DNA of 64,000 nucleotides from Chamaecrista fasciculata (GCA_003254925.1 QANZ01055250.1:98194-162193); one strand, 5' to 3'. Positions 1 to 15,700 are shown, counted from the first letter of the stretch. Program-made: numbers and translations. The notes: generated from the sequence alone by a model not told the origin.

Positions 1-3000
1 TGCATCAAGTTTCTGGAATCATATTATCTGATTCTGGTTACTAAGCGAAGACAAATTGGTTGTATATGTGGTCATGCAATATATAGCATAGAGGAGAGCC
101 AATTGATAACCATACCACATGTCACAATTCAATCCGACATAGCTCACTCTAAAACTGAGCTAAGGTGATTCTTTTTTGGATGGTTTGTCTTCTGTTGTGA
201 TGACCCTCTAGAGGAATTTCTCCAGGATCTGTGTTTAACAAAGTGGACTGAATTCTTACCAAAAAAAAAACAAAAAACAAATTGGACGGAAAAGTAATAT
301 GAAATGCATAATTTCTAAAATATTAGGATATTCAAATACTTAAAAGATTCGTATATTTTTATTCTTACCAAGACTGTTACTATGGGTTTCTGTAGTATTC
401 TGCTTTTCTATCGTCATTGAATCGTGCTTAATTTTCTATATTTAGTTATCTATATGATTTATTTATCATGCAATATACTTGCTGAATAGAATTGATGATT
501 TTCTTTTACCCTTGTTATGTGGGAGCAGAAGCCAGCAATTATAATAACTGGAATGAAAAATATGGTTGATCTACAATTTTCCTCTTAACTGCATATGCTT
601 GACTCCTGGGAAACTTAAGTTTACCTGCTTTCTGCTGCAGGTACAAGAAACTTTTATCTAGCGTTGACTTGACAAAGGATTTTTTCTTTAGTTATACCTA
701 TCCTATAATGCAAAGCCTGCAAAAGAATGTGTTGTCCAATGGAGATGGAAGGATTCCATATGATAATATATTTGTTTGGAATGCTTATTTAACGCAAGCA
801 ATCAGATCAAGATGCAATAACACCATTTGGACCATAGCGTTAGTACATGGCCATTATAGGCAGGTATTTGGCTTTCTGTCTCTTCCTTATTACTGACATT
901 AATTATCTACTTGTCAAACGTGTGTTATATAAGTTTATTTCTTATATTCAGTATCATAAAAGATCCCATGTTATTGTCTTTGAATATTTGTTTATACAGG
1001 CTTTAAGTGCTCCATAAACATTGTCTAAACTTTTGCATACTTTGGAATGGGATTGACCATTTGGTGTGGTTGAATGCTAAAATAGACAGAGGGCAGCTTG
1101 TTTAAGTCAGGATGAGAGCAAAATTGTAATATTGGCTGGAAATAGCTAGGGTAATGGTAGAAACTGTGCTGTGTATTCAATATCACTATTCACAAGGGTA
1201 GCTCCACTATTACAAGGGGCTGGGTAGAGTGTAGCAGAGAGGAAGAGAAGTCCCTTGACACACTGAGCAGATAATACCACCCACACAGATAGTGGCTTTC
1301 AAGAGGCCAGCTCTCTCCCCAATACTTCCTACTTTATCCTTGCTTCTACTATCAACCTAAAGTGCATGCCCATTCAGCCTTCTCTCAATTCCCTATTGCC
1401 TGGCTGCCAGCTCATCATTCTATGAATTACAGTTTCATTACATAATAGCAATTTGCAAGTTTCTATCTCATATGTTGATGCTATTCAGAGGTTTGATTGT
1501 ATGTGTGATTGTGAAGTTGCATTTTATATGCATAAATATACTATAAATCTCTAGTGTTTCTTCTATATGATCTCTTGATTTTTTTGTCTTTCAAATTAGT
1601 TTAATTTTTTGTAAGTATACGTCGATGTTTAACCAATTTTAGAATCTTTGACAATGGCAGGCACGGCTATCAATATTTGGGAGGGATTTCAGTGTTGCCT
1701 TGATTTCTAAACGATCAAGACATTTTGCTGGAACACGGTATGTTGTTTTGATAGTTTGCTCAGATATCAGCTGCTTATAGATTATTTATTATTCACTATC
1801 TACTGTATTTGTTTATTATTTTCTTAGTTTTTTAATCAATTCTTCCTTGGTTGTGCACACTGCGGCCCTAGGAGCCTCTAAAGACTTGTTGAAAATTTAG
1901 GTTTAATTTGTTCGGCGTGTTGTAAGTCAATGCAATCTCCATGTGACAGCCACCTCTGTTTTGTATTAAACATACACTAAGGTAGAGCTAGGCAAGGGAT
2001 TGACTTGTGATTAAAAAAAACATGGTCAACTTGTTGGTTATTTAGATACAACAGATTGTCCACTTCAGGTATTGTATACCTATGTCCTATTGAGGGTAGT
2101 TATCTAATGGTGTAATACAAGCTCTCAGTGGCCAACAGCTTTAAGCTTTGTTGATGTAGTCACAAAGCAATTACCATAGTTTTACCTACCAAGAATCAAA
2201 GGAAGGAGAAGCAAGGTGGTTTGATAGAGCTGAATTCTGCTGTGAATGGTAAGTTGGGGGATCTTTCAATATTAGCAGCTAACGTTTGGAGATATTTCAG
2301 CAGGAGGTTATCCCAATTCCTAAGGAAAAAAGTTGCTTATTGAACTTGAGTGCTGGCCACTTTGTGGCAAATATTGTTTTATGGTGAAGGTTCAGATGTG
2401 AGGTCAAGTTATAGTAAAAAACTAACACTTGGGCTTGGTATGATTAAATGTAAAGAGCCCTGGATGACTAACATTTTTGGCTTATTGCTCGATGCTTCAA
2501 TTAATAATTGGAACCAAAGTTTTGATTTCGACTACTAGCAGGGTAAACTTTTACCTATGTCTCACAGTAATTGTCCCATGCTCGAGGCCAAATTCACAGT
2601 TTAAACTTGGCACTTGGGGATAGGTACTTCTTTTGTTGAAGTAGCTGCACCTTGTCTAATATCTATAGATTTTGGTCCAGTGGCAGTCACTGATTCTAAG
2701 ATTAAGGAAAGGAAGTGTGATGGTCTTGGTGAGGTTGTAATCTTCCCCTTAAGTTACTAGAAATGGTATAGTTTTATCATGTGCTAGGTTTGGACATTCT
2801 TATGAATAAATTTTATGAGGATCCAATACTTCCACAATTATAAACAATGGGATTTTTAAGGTTTAATAATCCTAGTCTCATCATTTGAAGGAAACAAGTT
2901 GTATTTCTTGTGGGCTTTTATCCTTGATGTTGAGCAAACATCTGCCTTTAAACCACAACGTGAGATTTTGGAAAGCAATATATTCCTGTATCATGTAAAT

Positions 3001-6000
3001 TACATGCATGTGTCCTTCAAACTCCGTTTTTTGGGTACCATAAATAGTTTTATGTGTAAGATTTACCCCGTAGGCAATTATTTATTCTGATTTGTCCAGG
3101 GAAGGACTGAAGGAGGAGGAACAGCAACCCAGGTTAGACTCTTTTCCTCTCTTAACCTAGATTCCTCTTTAAGGTTCACCATTGTTGGAGAATTAGGGAA
3201 CAAATTATGATTCATTCATTTGAGAAATATAATGATTGCTTTTCTCTCTTTCATTCTGAGAGAATTTTTTTAATCTTAATTTCCTTTCTTTATTTCCATT
3301 TCTCCATTGGCAATTTTCACCTCTCTCTGTCTTTCTATATTTCACTTGCGCACTGATCCCTGCAAGTCCCAGATTCCTCAATTTTCTTAAAAAGTGTTTG
3401 AGACAACTTTCATCTGGTGCCAGTTCTGTCATCTGTCAATGCCTTTGAATTCCTGTATTATATCTCCCATTTTTTACCATGCTTATGAAAATATTACATA
3501 TAACTGTTTCTACTTTCCCATTGGATTGGTCTCAAGTTCTCTTTCCATATAGCCAGATTCTTGTTCCATGTTTTCTCCATGATTGCGTCAATATTTCCTT
3601 GGTAAGATGGATGTGCTTTGGAAGTGCGTAGGAAATTTTATTTTTGTTATCCTCCTCTTTCTTCCAAACAACTAGGTTTGAGCCTTTCATTTTGATATTC
3701 ATCTATTCTCACCAGTTTTCGCCAAGATGCTTTCCCTCTATTTCATTTTCGTAAGATGTGGATTGAAAAAGCTTACACTAAATCACTTCCTAGTTTTGGG
3801 TGTTAAGTCTTCGATCAGATTTCTAAGTTTGGTGTCTTGGATTGTACTATTTTAGTGTAAAGCAATTTATGCATCCTCTACATTTCTAGTTGTCTTGTGT
3901 AGCAAGGAGTGATGTCTTTAAAAGCTTAGGCAATGATACGGTAATAGCTCCTTGAATTTTGTATGCCTGTAGTGGTGATCGATACTTTTTGTGGTGGTGT
4001 GTTATATAACCTAACCATAGAAATGTGTAAAGATCATGTTTATTGCTGTTGGTTGTTGTTGTTGTTATATCGACTAAGGAGTGAAACTATCTGTTCATGT
4101 ATGGTGAAATTTGTGAGGCAGGATTGTTTTCACTAGAGATCATAGTTGTCATGGCTAGGTAGACTTATGTCTCGTGTCCATTAAGTTCCCCCACTAGTGT
4201 TATTTGCCACATATTTTTATTTATTCATAATTGTTTTGTTCTGTTGTAAGCTAGATATAGCATATCTAGCTGGAAGAGCTAAAGAGTTGCCTTTGTCACC
4301 AATCATCTTGATTACAGGGAAAGTTTACATTATAAAATTATATCAAGTATTGCTAGTGAAAAGTTTTTCTTTTTGAAGGTTGGTTATATATATTTTTCAT
4401 ATACAGCAATAATTCAATTTTGGTTGTAAATTATCGCAGTAGTATGATGTGGCAATATTATTTGATGTATAGAAAAATTGGTTTCATGGCATGTGGCTAT
4501 TTGGCAAAAGTAGTATGGACTGGAATTGGAATAAGTTACTATATCTTGGATGATTTTGCAGTTATTTGAAAAGGGGAGTTAATGACCGGGGGAGGGTGGC
4601 TAATGACGTGGAGACTGAGCAGATTGTCCTTGATGAAGGAGCTGGCACTTTAAAGGGAAAAATGAGCTCAGTTGTCCAAATGCGTGGCTCTATACCACTT
4701 TTCTGGTCTCAAGAAGCTTCTAGATTCAGCCCTAAGCCTGACATAATCTGTAAGCATATCTACACCAATGGATATTTATTTGGGTAAATTACTCATTACG
4801 AAATCTCCTGGCCTGGAAGATGACCAGAGACATGGCTCTTCTCTTTAGTTTGAAAAATTCCATTCCTCTGTTAAAATCAAATAATGGACTACATTGACCT
4901 TCCTCACAACAATAGATAGGTTACAATTCTGCTTATTCTAATCAAAATATATTTATTACTTATTACTTGTAATATAACAAGTATTAAATATGTATTTAAT
5001 ATATAATATAGTGACTTTAAATTTAGAATGAATTAAATTTTTGATTTTTAACATAAAATAAAGAACCTCCATATTTAATATATGAAATCAATAGTTTTTG
5101 GAAGGGATTTTGGTCATATTTTAGCTTCCACTGAGGTTTGTGTATATTGTCAAAACAACAGAGAATATGGTGGAACTAGAGCATCTATCAAATGAGGAGA
5201 GAGTGACTTGCCCTCCCTATTTATTTTAGTTAGTTTTGTAATTTGTGCTCCTTTTATAATTTTATAATACATCTAGCTCTGTTTTGATACTTTCCTTCTC
5301 CTTGCTTCAGTGCAGAGGTATGATCCAACATATCAAGCAACAAAATTGCATTTCGAAGACCTTGCTAAGAGATATGGAAATCCAATTATAGTGCTTAATT
5401 TGATTAAGGTAAGTAATCTTTGAAAGGAATATGATCACGTCCAAAAAGAAAATAGTATAAATGGTTAATAAAAATAAGTCAGAAGTTATTTATTCTTCAT
5501 ATTTATAGGCAAGGGATAATACTTCTTTTGCCATAGACGTACTTCAGTACAGTACTTGTCACCCAATTCCAGTCCATGCTTATTACTTGCACTTCATCCA
5601 TTGTAGAAAGTGCTGTAACCTTATTGCTTAAGTCATTACTTATTAGCATAATGCCTTTTAGTAATGGAGAAGAAAATCGATATATGTTTCCTTAGAGCTC
5701 ATGTAAATGAAAATCACAGACTGTTGAGAAAAGGCCACGAGAAATGATGCTGAGGCGTGAATTTGCTAATGCTGTGGGGTACCTAAACCAAATTCTGCAT
5801 GAAGAAAATCATCTTAGATTTATTCACTGGGACTTTCACAAGTTTGCAAAGAGGTGAGCATGTCAGGCTGTCTGTTTTACTCATTAATAGTAGTTTTCAT
5901 ATTTTCATAGTTAAATTAAAATTGAATCTGACTATTATTTTTTGCGGTTTCCAAAGTAAGTCTGCCAATGTTTTGGCAGTTTTAGGTGCTGTGGCAAGTG

Positions 6001-9000
6001 AAGCACTTGATTTAACTGGATTTTACTACAGTGGCAAACCCAGCATCATAAAAAGGACCAACATGAGCAACCGAACAAGCACTGGACGGTATGCTTTTGA
6101 ACTAATTTATTGACAAATCATCAATATGCAGTCTTTTTTGTATAATTTATATTTTATGTAAGCCAAACAAAGTTCTGAAATATATAGGGTTCAATGCTCT
6201 ATACTGTGTACCCTTAGCTACTTTTTATAAGAAATTCATCCACCAGTCGCATAGGCTTTCCTTCCCCACTTCTTTTATTTGTGTGCTTTGAAAAATTTAA
6301 GAGCATTTGTTATGTAAAAGATTTTGTATTCTCGGGAATGAAGAACATTTTTTGTATTTTTCTAAAGGCCAAAATGCTTATCTTTCTTCCTAACCCCTTT
6401 CCATTTCTCACACAATCTCTCTTATCATGTCGTCAGCCGCCATAGCTCAATTGGATTAGAGCACTGTCATGAATAAGAGATAATTGGCCAAAACAAAACA
6501 AGGTAATGTGAACTTTTATTGGGCCGCAGATGTTTTGTGGGTGGAAAATGGTGGTGTGACAATGGCTGGCGATGTGATGGTAATAGCAATGGACAGGGGT
6601 TGAGATGCTAACAGTGGAGGTTGTAACATAAAAAATTCTTAATCAAGTTAGGAAACTCGGTTTTGCTATAACTTGAGCAAGAAAAAACTCCGTAGTTGTT
6701 ATGGAGCTTTGATCATAAAATGTAATTGATGTTTATAGAAGCCAATTGCTCCCTAGAGCTTTTCTGATTGGATAATAGCTTAATCTGAATTGTTCCGGTG
6801 TTCGATATTTTCTATTTCCAGAATCTTAACATAAAACAGAGTGAGTTTCATGGTTGAGGCCTTTAGTTCTACGACAATGTTATCCTGTATTTTGTACTTC
6901 TCTCTCTTTTAGGTTTTAGCTTACACCCTCATTCCTTGCTATATCATTTAATAGAGTACTTCTTTTGTACTGGACCTTGATCTAATACAAGACATTAGGA
7001 ATCGGATCTAGACTGCAATGTATGTGGAAGGATGATCAATAGGTGCAATAATGTTTTAAATTGTAGTATGTCCTTTTCCTTCTCAGTTTGTACTGACAAT
7101 ACCAAAATTTTTAAAGTAAAATATCACATTTTCTCGATACCAAGGGATTCTTATACAACTGAATAATGCATGTTCTAATCTAGAATGACTTTTAACATTC
7201 TCTACAGGGATGCTACTCTTAGGGATCTGAGAGCTAATTCTGGAGACCTTGCAAGGATTGGAAACAGTAATGACATTCAAAGCGCTGTAGTTAATCAAGA
7301 CCGAGAGACCGACAATAACCAACTGATCAACAAAGATGATTGTGGTGGTGACACACCATGTTTCCAGAGTGGAGTTCTGCGTACCAACTGCATTGATTGC
7401 TTGGATCGCACTAATGTAGCACAGTATGCTTATGGTCTTCAAGCTTTAGGACGCCAGCTCCATGCAATGGGTTTAACTGATGTTTCAAAAATTGATCCTG
7501 ATAGTAGTATTGCTGCAGCTTTGATGGACATGTACCAAAGTATGGGAGATGCTCTTGCCCAGCAGTATGGTGGTTCTGCAGCTCACAATACCGTATGAGA
7601 CTTTGTGTGAAGTTTGTTCTTCTGAATAAATTCATGTAACTTGTGGGCAAATATTTAATATGCATATTTCCTTCTGTTTACCTCTTTGTTTTTCTTTTCT
7701 TTTCACTTTTGAGTGACAGGTGTTTCCAGAGAGGCAAGGAAAGTGGAAAGCAACAACACAATCGAGAGAGTTTTTGAAATCTATAAAGCGTTATTACAGC
7801 AACACTTACACTGATGGTGAAAAACAAGATGCAATAAACTTGTATTGTTCCTTACTCCTTTTTTTGAGTTAGCAAGCCCCCCCNCCCAGACAGGATTAAT
7901 GAAACTTCTTTAGAAATTGTTGATTGTCTTCTGCACTGGTGATATTGGCAGATTTTTAGGTTACTTCAAACCACAGGAAGGGAAACCTGCTCTCTGGGAG
8001 CTGGATTCAGATTACTATCTCCATGTATCTGGGATTGGGGATGATCTGATCTCTGACAAGTGGTGAGTCCTCCATGTTACTTCAAAATTGGTTTCTAAGT
8101 TCATTACTAACATGTCTTTTTTTGGCCTGATGACTGATCATCACTAACATATGTTTGTAAATGATATATTGCATCTTTGCTTTCTTTATACAATTCCTAT
8201 ATGTTGGTTTGCCTTTTCTTTTTTGAACTTTCTGAAATTTGCAGTTCTGAAATTATTACCAAGCCTTCTGGTGGAGCTGGAACGACATTCATGCCTGTCC
8301 CAGCTTGTAAAGAAGACTTCTCCCGCATGAAACTAACTTCATTTGACAAGTTTATGGAGAAGACATGTAGTGCAATTAAGAATGTTAGTCTTTGCCGTGA
8401 ACCAGATCAGAAACCAGGTGGTGGTTCTGGAAACACTGGAGTTGCACCTGATGCAGCGTAATTTCCCTAATTCTAAACAGCTGATTTACTCCTCACTGTT
8501 ATTCTCTTGTGCATTGACTTCTATCTGTTTCACAAATATTTTTCCATCATTTAATTAAATAGTATAATTTTTCCTATTAATTTTTTATAACAAGTTCTTT
8601 ATCTTTGATCAGTGATTTATTTTACTCTAGAAATTGATAGTCTCGATTTGTTTTTTGTTATTGTTATTGTTTTTTTTATTCAATTTATAAATCCCTCTAG
8701 ACAGCATCGAGTATTTTTGTATTCTTTCTCCTGTGCTCCTTCAACTTGTTTCTGTGAAGGCTTAAAAATATGAATATGCTGCCTTCTTTTTCTTTTTGCC
8801 TTGCTTTTTACGTTTTTTTAAAATTGTGAGCAACTTCTTGAGCTTCTTGAGTTTGTCTAATCTCTATCACCCTCCACGTCTCTTTTTGGCTGAGAGCAGT
8901 GACCCTGTTTGTCTCACAGTTTTATGATGAAAAGAAAGCATTCTTGCTCATACAATCTTGACATCATGTTTATTAAGTGACTGATTGTCTATTGCTCTTG

Positions 9001-11409
9001 TCCAGTGAAATACAGCTCAAAAGCCCAAATTGGCTTTTTGGCCAGAGGAAGTACGAAGAAGGTGCCACCGCTGGAAAAACTGTTTCTCGTGATACTGAGA
9101 GTGAAAGATCTCAGGCTGATAAAAAGAGGAATGGTTTTTACGACCTTAACTGGCTTTCACCTAGCAATGAAATGGATGAAGAAGATTCTTTCCAAAGGTA
9201 TGCATTTGGAAAGTCTATTGTCTTTCTAATTCATTCGGTCCTACAATCTTAGTTCTTTAGTATCCAATTTACTTTTCTTTTCCTGGCTACCATATTTTTT
9301 TTGTTGGTCAGTAAATAATTCTTATGTCTATTTAATGTGTTGTGAGATTTAGCCTCTGCTGACTTAATGCAAGGAAGGCTTTCTTTAACGTTGACAGACT
9401 GAATATGTTGCATCTAAATTTAATTAACCTACACATGCAAGTTTTAGATTACCACATGGGATTCTGGACTCCTCACACTTTTCTGATTAGCAATTGTTGA
9501 GTAAAAGTAATTATATTTCACTTCATTAAAGATGTACATTGAGTATGCTTTTAAACTTCACTTGCCTAAGTTCTCTAGGCTCTACTAGACTTGAAAGTAC
9601 TAGAAAAGTGAAGGGGTTTTTGTCTATTGCTGTTGTGTTTCTTTGATTGATCAACAATCTGCCATTGTTATCAACTGCTCTCAAAAAATAAAAGTTTATT
9701 TCTTTCATTGGTGCCCTAATTATTTTGTAGTAGAATTTCATACCCCTATCTTTTGATTCTTTTTGATGGCTCAATTATTGATTTATTGTCTACTTTCACT
9801 TTTCAGGATCCTGACGCTGACATCTGCTAATGAAGAGAATGGTTGGTATGGAGGCACCCTTCTTGGTGATCAAGATGAAAGCAGTGATATATATAAGCAT
9901 TATTCTGTGTTATGTCAGGTATGCACCAATAACCAACCTTTCACCATAATTGTTGCTTCTGCATGAATACAATACCCGCATGACTGGCATGAGGACTTGA
10001 CTAGAAATGGTAAATTGGGCCACCCATAAAATCATCGACTATATTACCCAGTCTAGCTCAATCCACTAATAATAATGGCTCAAGAGATATGATCGTTAAC
10101 TTGGACCCATTTTTGTATTGAATTGTTATATTATAGTTCAACCAAAACTCTATGGTTGACCCTTGCTTGACCTTTGACCTTAATTAACCCAGAAGACCTG
10201 ACCCATGTTTGGTGGGTCCCCTTCTATAAACGAATGATCATGGGTCCAGATAGGCAGAAATTTACAAATGTAGTGGGAGAAAAATACTTCTTGGTCCCTG
10301 AAAGATAGATCCAGTTACATTTTAATCCAACAATTAGGAACTAAAGTATCACATTCAATTAAGAAAATATGAAGTTAAAAGGATACTATATTTCTAGATT
10401 TTACGAATAGTTGAATTATCATATCTTGATCCATAACCATATTCAAAGAAACTTTAAAATAAATTCCATTTTTTTATTAATACGGATGTATATCATATGA
10501 ATGTACTACTAAATTATTTCAGTATATACAAAATATTCAACATTTTATCCTTACAATTATACAATTTATCCATATAAAAAGTTTGAAAATTACGAGTTAT
10601 GCATGAAAATTACAACTAATCATTTTCATTCAAATATTTTAAATTTCAAGCTAAAACAATATTATATATATATAAATATAATGGTTAATATAATGTATAA
10701 TAAATTTTTACTATTATAGGTAGAATATAAATTGGGTACTCTGTTATCCTTTCCTAGACTGAGACTTGTGAATTTCTTTGAGTAAATCTCCATATTTTGA
10801 CTCCTGGATAAAATTCAGATTATTCATTAGACAGGTTTTTCATCCTTAATAGATTTTAAATTGGCTAATCCATCATTTTTTATTCGTCCATTATAATACA
10901 ATCCTCGGCCTTTCAATTTGACACCCCTAGTGAGTTATGAGGGTGAGAATGATAATAATTCTTTGGTCTAGTTAGGGTCATGTTCTGTTTGTGTGATCTT
11001 AATGGTAGAAATTTTTTCAGAATAAATAAGGTATAAAACATTATCCTCAAGGAAGAAACAAAACCATAAATAAGCAGGTGGATGTAAATCTTGTTTATGT
11101 AGTATCTTAATGATTAAAATGCATAGTTGTAACCCACATTACCATTGGAAAATGCAGGGACCCGGGTTGGAACTTATCAGTAATGATCCCGAGAAGGAGC
11201 AACATTATGCAGATTGTTTAAGCCAGAGCTCATTTGATATCGTTAATGATACTGCTGTTGCTGCAGCAGAAATGGAAGCAGCTCTCAAAGAGTATGACCA
11301 AGTTGGTTCTGATCTTGGGATCATTCCCAAATCTTGTAAATACTTTTCCGAAGATCCAAGCTGGTTGGCAAGATGGTTAATTGGGGAAGAAAAAGTACCG
11401 AGGATATGA
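1..11409 (+). CDS. SAC-domain phosphoinositide phosphatase, 3' part (14 exons, 5' end off window)
   Basis: Exons read by splice sites and frame: <1-164, 641-863, 1661-1737, 4562-4749, 5311-5408, 5720-5853, 5957-6088, 7208-7592, 7720-7841, 7952-8062, 8245-8457, 9006-9197, 9807-9918, 11158-11409. All phases join and give 800 codons plus a stop. The first visible residues ([20 protein letters not shown]) lie inside the SAC domain, so the N-terminus is upstream of the window. Exon 7208-7592 holds the catalytic CX5R(T/S) loop, [12 protein letters not shown], with all key residues intact. The C-terminus ([19 protein letters not shown]) and overall layout match the plant SAC1-5 class. In Arabidopsis this class is linked to vacuolar membranes and dephosphorylates PI(3,5)P2; that function is family knowledge. 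Which of the SAC paralogues this is cannot be decided here. The largest introns (1738-4561, 9919-11157) carry unrecognised AT-rich sequence. A single N lies in a C-run inside the intron at 7884. Confidence 0.95.
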
Positions 11410-12788
11410 TTATATAATGATGCAAAGAAACCCCTGTTTTGGCATATATCCCTTTATACTGTGATTTTTGTGTTTTGGAAAATAATAGAGTAGGAGACTC
11501 AAATACTTCTTCCAGGCTCCAATTGATGTTTCATTTATCTAAGGAGTGAGAAGCTGGTGAGTTTGCCAACTTGTTTTGTTAATGGCACTACACGCCAGGG
11601 TGAGATTTTCAGGAGTCCTCTACAGTCCTTGTAAAGCAAAGGCAAAGTCTAGGCTCAAGTCTTGCAATTGTATATTGGTCACCCAATGTATAGTTCAATT
11701 GTTTGATCATATTTCATGGTTTCGTCCAGATTAATTTAAAGGCGATTTGTTTTGTGTATCTATCTGTGATAAAAGAGTCTTCTAATAAGAGTAACTACAT
11801 TCACAAAATTAATCCAATTGCTGAAGCCAATTAAGGTACAAAGCCAAAGCCAAACACTAGTGATTTTGCATGAAAAATGAAATACAATGAGTTTTAAACC
11901 GATTCATTTTCCGTACTTAATTTTCACATTCTTTCATGTCAAAATCACTAGTGTAGAGCTTACACCCAAGTATTGCTCTACCTTTATTAATTTTCTATGC
12001 TAACCAATAAGTCAAACAGTTCATTATATATATATATATATATAATTTTTTTTGCAAATATTTTCCATTAGAGATAATAGAATTTACTTTTAAGTATTAA
12101 ATATGAAATATCTTTCATCATGAATTTGAATTTAGATTTATCATAAAGAATTTTGTTTGAGATATTATCAAACACTAAATATGAATATTTCTTTGATCAC
12201 GAAATGACAGACTAATATATGCAATTCATTAAAAGAAAATTTTGATTTATCATAAAGAATTTTGAAGATAAAATTTGTTTTTTAAAAGAAAATTCTGGGA
12301 AAGAAACTTGGACCCAAAAAACAAAATTCACAACCCCAACTTATATACTAACTACAGATAATCTAAATGGAAAAGAGTCACTAACATTTCGGACAACAAA
12401 ATCACAACACCCATCAGTACCACAGGAGTTGAAATTTGCCTTGCTACATGAATCCCACATTGAAAATTAATGAACAAAGTGGTGAATTTAACTATGGAGT
12501 AAAAAATCTAAAGCTTTGCTTAAATAATGAAATCAATCTCACGCAACAAATACAAGCTTGGCATTCATGACATACATAACAGAAAACTTTTCAGACTTTC
12601 ATGTGGTAAAGATATATCATTTATCCTGCTAGCTCTATGGATTATCAAACCCGTTCTCTAAGTACTATGTTCTGACCATGGTCCAAATTATATCATTTAG
12701 AACTCAACATAGCACCATAAGAGAACATTTAAATCTATGACCATATCTCAGTTAATGGATCTCTCACACCCACATTATCCACCAAAGG
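11410..12788. other. Convergent 3' ends of the SAC and PPP4R2-like genes
   Basis: This is the 3' UTR of the SAC gene followed by AT-rich spacer and the 3' UTR of the minus-strand gene. It contains a short hairpin element (11854-11954), an AT microsatellite near 12026-12044, and two copies of a short phrase around tttatcataaagaattttg (near 12137 and 12244). I see no coding potential. Confidence 0.7.
11854..11954. repeat. About 100-bp hairpin, MITE-like
   Basis: The ends are inverted repeats: acactagtgattttg...catgaaa at the left and tttcatg...caaaatcactagtgt at the right, about 22 bp with one or two mismatches. Size and structure fit a small non-autonomous element or its remnant. No clear target duplication was found. 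Confidence 0.5.
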
Positions 12789-15700
12789 CTATGCATCAAT
12801 AGCACTAGGTTCAGAATTTGTTTCTGATGGCTTAACTATATCTTCAAAAGCCTCCATGTCAATGGTCATCTCATCACCGATATCAGCCTCTGTCATTACA
12901 ACGTCCTTGTCAGCTGCCGGAGGGTCAGCTACTGGAGGGTCAGCTACCGGAGGTTCAGTGCCATTCTGGGCGATATCAGATTGCTCATCCTGCTTTTCAA
13001 TTGCCTTTTCTGGTTCATCTGACTCTTGCACCGTTATTTGTGGATATGGGTCGGTGCTGATAGTCAGAGTGGACGTAACCAACAAGTTCTGTAATAGTAC
13101 AAGAAAAATCAATGGAATAAGGATACTATATATTGCTCGCCCACCCAACAAATAAATGGGTATATATGTATAAAGTTCATGTACCAATTATAAAAGTAAA
13201 GACTTCAGCCATTTTCATATAAATTCTTTATAACCAGCACAATTTTAATTTTGGCAATACAATGTGGCAAATAGGATAGATGTTTTCAATTTGTCTATTC
13301 AATATGTCAAAAATGTATGAGTGCTACTTAAGCAATTTATTGCATAAAATATAAAACTAAAAAATTATTCTTTTTCTTTTGAATGAATGGAATGTTATTT
13401 GCCACATGTTGGAATTTCACGCAGTTAACTGTCAAAATTGAAACTGTTAGTCATTTAGTTACCAAAGAATTACACTTGGAAGGCTTTATTTCAAGCAACA
13501 AATTTGAATAGAATAGGGTGGCCTAAACTACAAATACCTTCTCAAGAGCTAAGGCAAGCTTTGAAAGATTTGGATATATACTCTGTGCGTCCAATAGGAT
13601 CTGTTCAGTTACATATCAGACAAAGCAACGGTAAGATTTAAATCTTATGTATGAGAAAAGATATACATGTAAAAACTGACTAACGAGTAAGAAACTATTC
13701 TCCTTCACCTTCACCAAAAGGAATGTCAAGAGATAACATGCAAATTGATGGATGAGAAAAAAATTGGTATATTTCCACACCAATACTCTATAAACATACA
13801 CAATTTATGCGTTGATAAATGGAGAAATGATATTACAGAGATTGAAGAAGGGATACACCAAAGGGAAGGACAAGATAACTCCAACATCAATTGAAGCAAA
13901 ATAGGAATAGTAATGACAAAACAGTTCAATAATAATACAACAAAGTTGTCCAAGCTCCCAGCATATCATTGAGATTCCCTTGAAACCTAAGATGCATGAC
14001 CATTTCCACAGACACAACAGTAACACAAACATCACATGACAAAATCTAAAGTGTTAATAAGTGTTGGGTAGTGTACAATACAAGTGTCTAACAAGTATTG
14101 GACATCAATGTAGCTCTTTTTTTTTCAAGTTTTTATGCTCTGCAGTCAAAAACAACCGTGTGCAGAACACTAGGATGAAGCCATAAACAAGCTATGCCCA
14201 TAACAAATCATATTATATGCAAGTTATCATTAAAAAAAAAAGAAAATAAAAGCACGTCGAGTTATAAGAGATGCATCTATTAACTTTGCTTGCAAGACAA
14301 AATGTTCAACTAGCAAATATGTATTACTATAGAACATGATACTACAGAACACTTACCTCACAAAGCCTCTGCAAAGTAAAGGGAGGGCCTTCAAAAAAGG
14401 AAACAAGAGCTGCAATCCAAAAATGCATACCTTAAATTTCATAGAATAATAAGATAGCAACAGCTTGACATAAGGAAATCTACCTAATACAATAACATTA
14501 AATGCAGCCTTCAATATGAAACAACAAATTTATTCATAAATTCCTGTCCCAATTCACAGTTTCAAGTGGTGAACAAAAAGAAAGTGCTTATTGTCGTGTC
14601 ATGTCTGTACTCTGTAGACAAGGCTTGTTGATATCAAAGCAGCATTTTCAACATACTAAAAAAGAGCACCCCGTACAGGACTGACAGATATATTAACTTT
14701 CAAAAGCATATGGACTAAGCACCTCCTCTAATTTCCAAGATGCTTTGTAAGGTCCCTAAAAACTAAAAGCTGAATAAAATTCCTCCAATCCACCACAGAC
14801 AAGCTACAGTACTTGTTCAGAGTGGGCCTCTCTAAATTACACTGCAGGCTGTGGTTTTGTTCTCACAGATGTTGTAGAAAGAAAAGGCAGTAACGTTTAG
14901 ATCCAAGTTCTCCAAAAACGCTCACTCATTATATGCACCCATCAGCATTCAAAGGATTTCACATTTGTCTTTCTCATCTTCTACGGCAGATGAATTACAC
15001 AATGTCATTTGTATTGAGTTCAAAGCTTCTGCTCAATTACATTTTTAAGAGGCCCAACAATGAAAAGTTGAACAGCTGTAAACCAATAGAGTTGGTAGAT
15101 TATGAGAAAAGTAATGACAGAACACCTCATAAGGCAAACATAAGGAGAAAAAGCAGATGATATTGGTCAGACAGCAGCATGAGTCAGTTCCACATCTACT
15201 TGCCTAGTTGAGACACAACTCCGGTTTTAAGTGAGGGCTCTCCTCTTTTATTAACCTAGGATTTAGTATCAGCTTCTCTACATCAATTGACCTCTAAAAT
15301 TTAAACCATCAAAGAATGTCTTTAAAAAAAATGCTTGTTAGAGAAATCACTAAATAAGATGACATTGTATAAAATCACTTGGGTAACCATTAAGTCCCAA
15401 ATAATGGAAACACAGATATCTTGAAATAATATATATGTATTGCATTAAAAAATGTGCAAAGAAACATTTGAACCTTGACCATTTGGCACAATAAAATCTA
15501 ATAACCCAATCATTAATTTGTCCTACTTCTCCTCTCATGTTTCATTCTTCCTTCTTAATATAATTTCTTATTAAATAGCAAAATTACATAAGCAGATACG
15601 TATAATGTAGAGTACACAAGAAAATATGGCAAGAGATGTACTTTCTACTTTTTGGCACTTCATATGGCCTTTGTTCATATCCTTGTACTCTAGGATAAAA

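Noticed and set aside
6436..6500. tRNA-like 5' half (ccatagctcaattggattagagca) in a SAC intron
   Set aside because: A D-arm and A-box-like phrase are present, but no anticodon arm, B-box or 3' acceptor follows. At most it is a tRNA or organelle-derived remnant.
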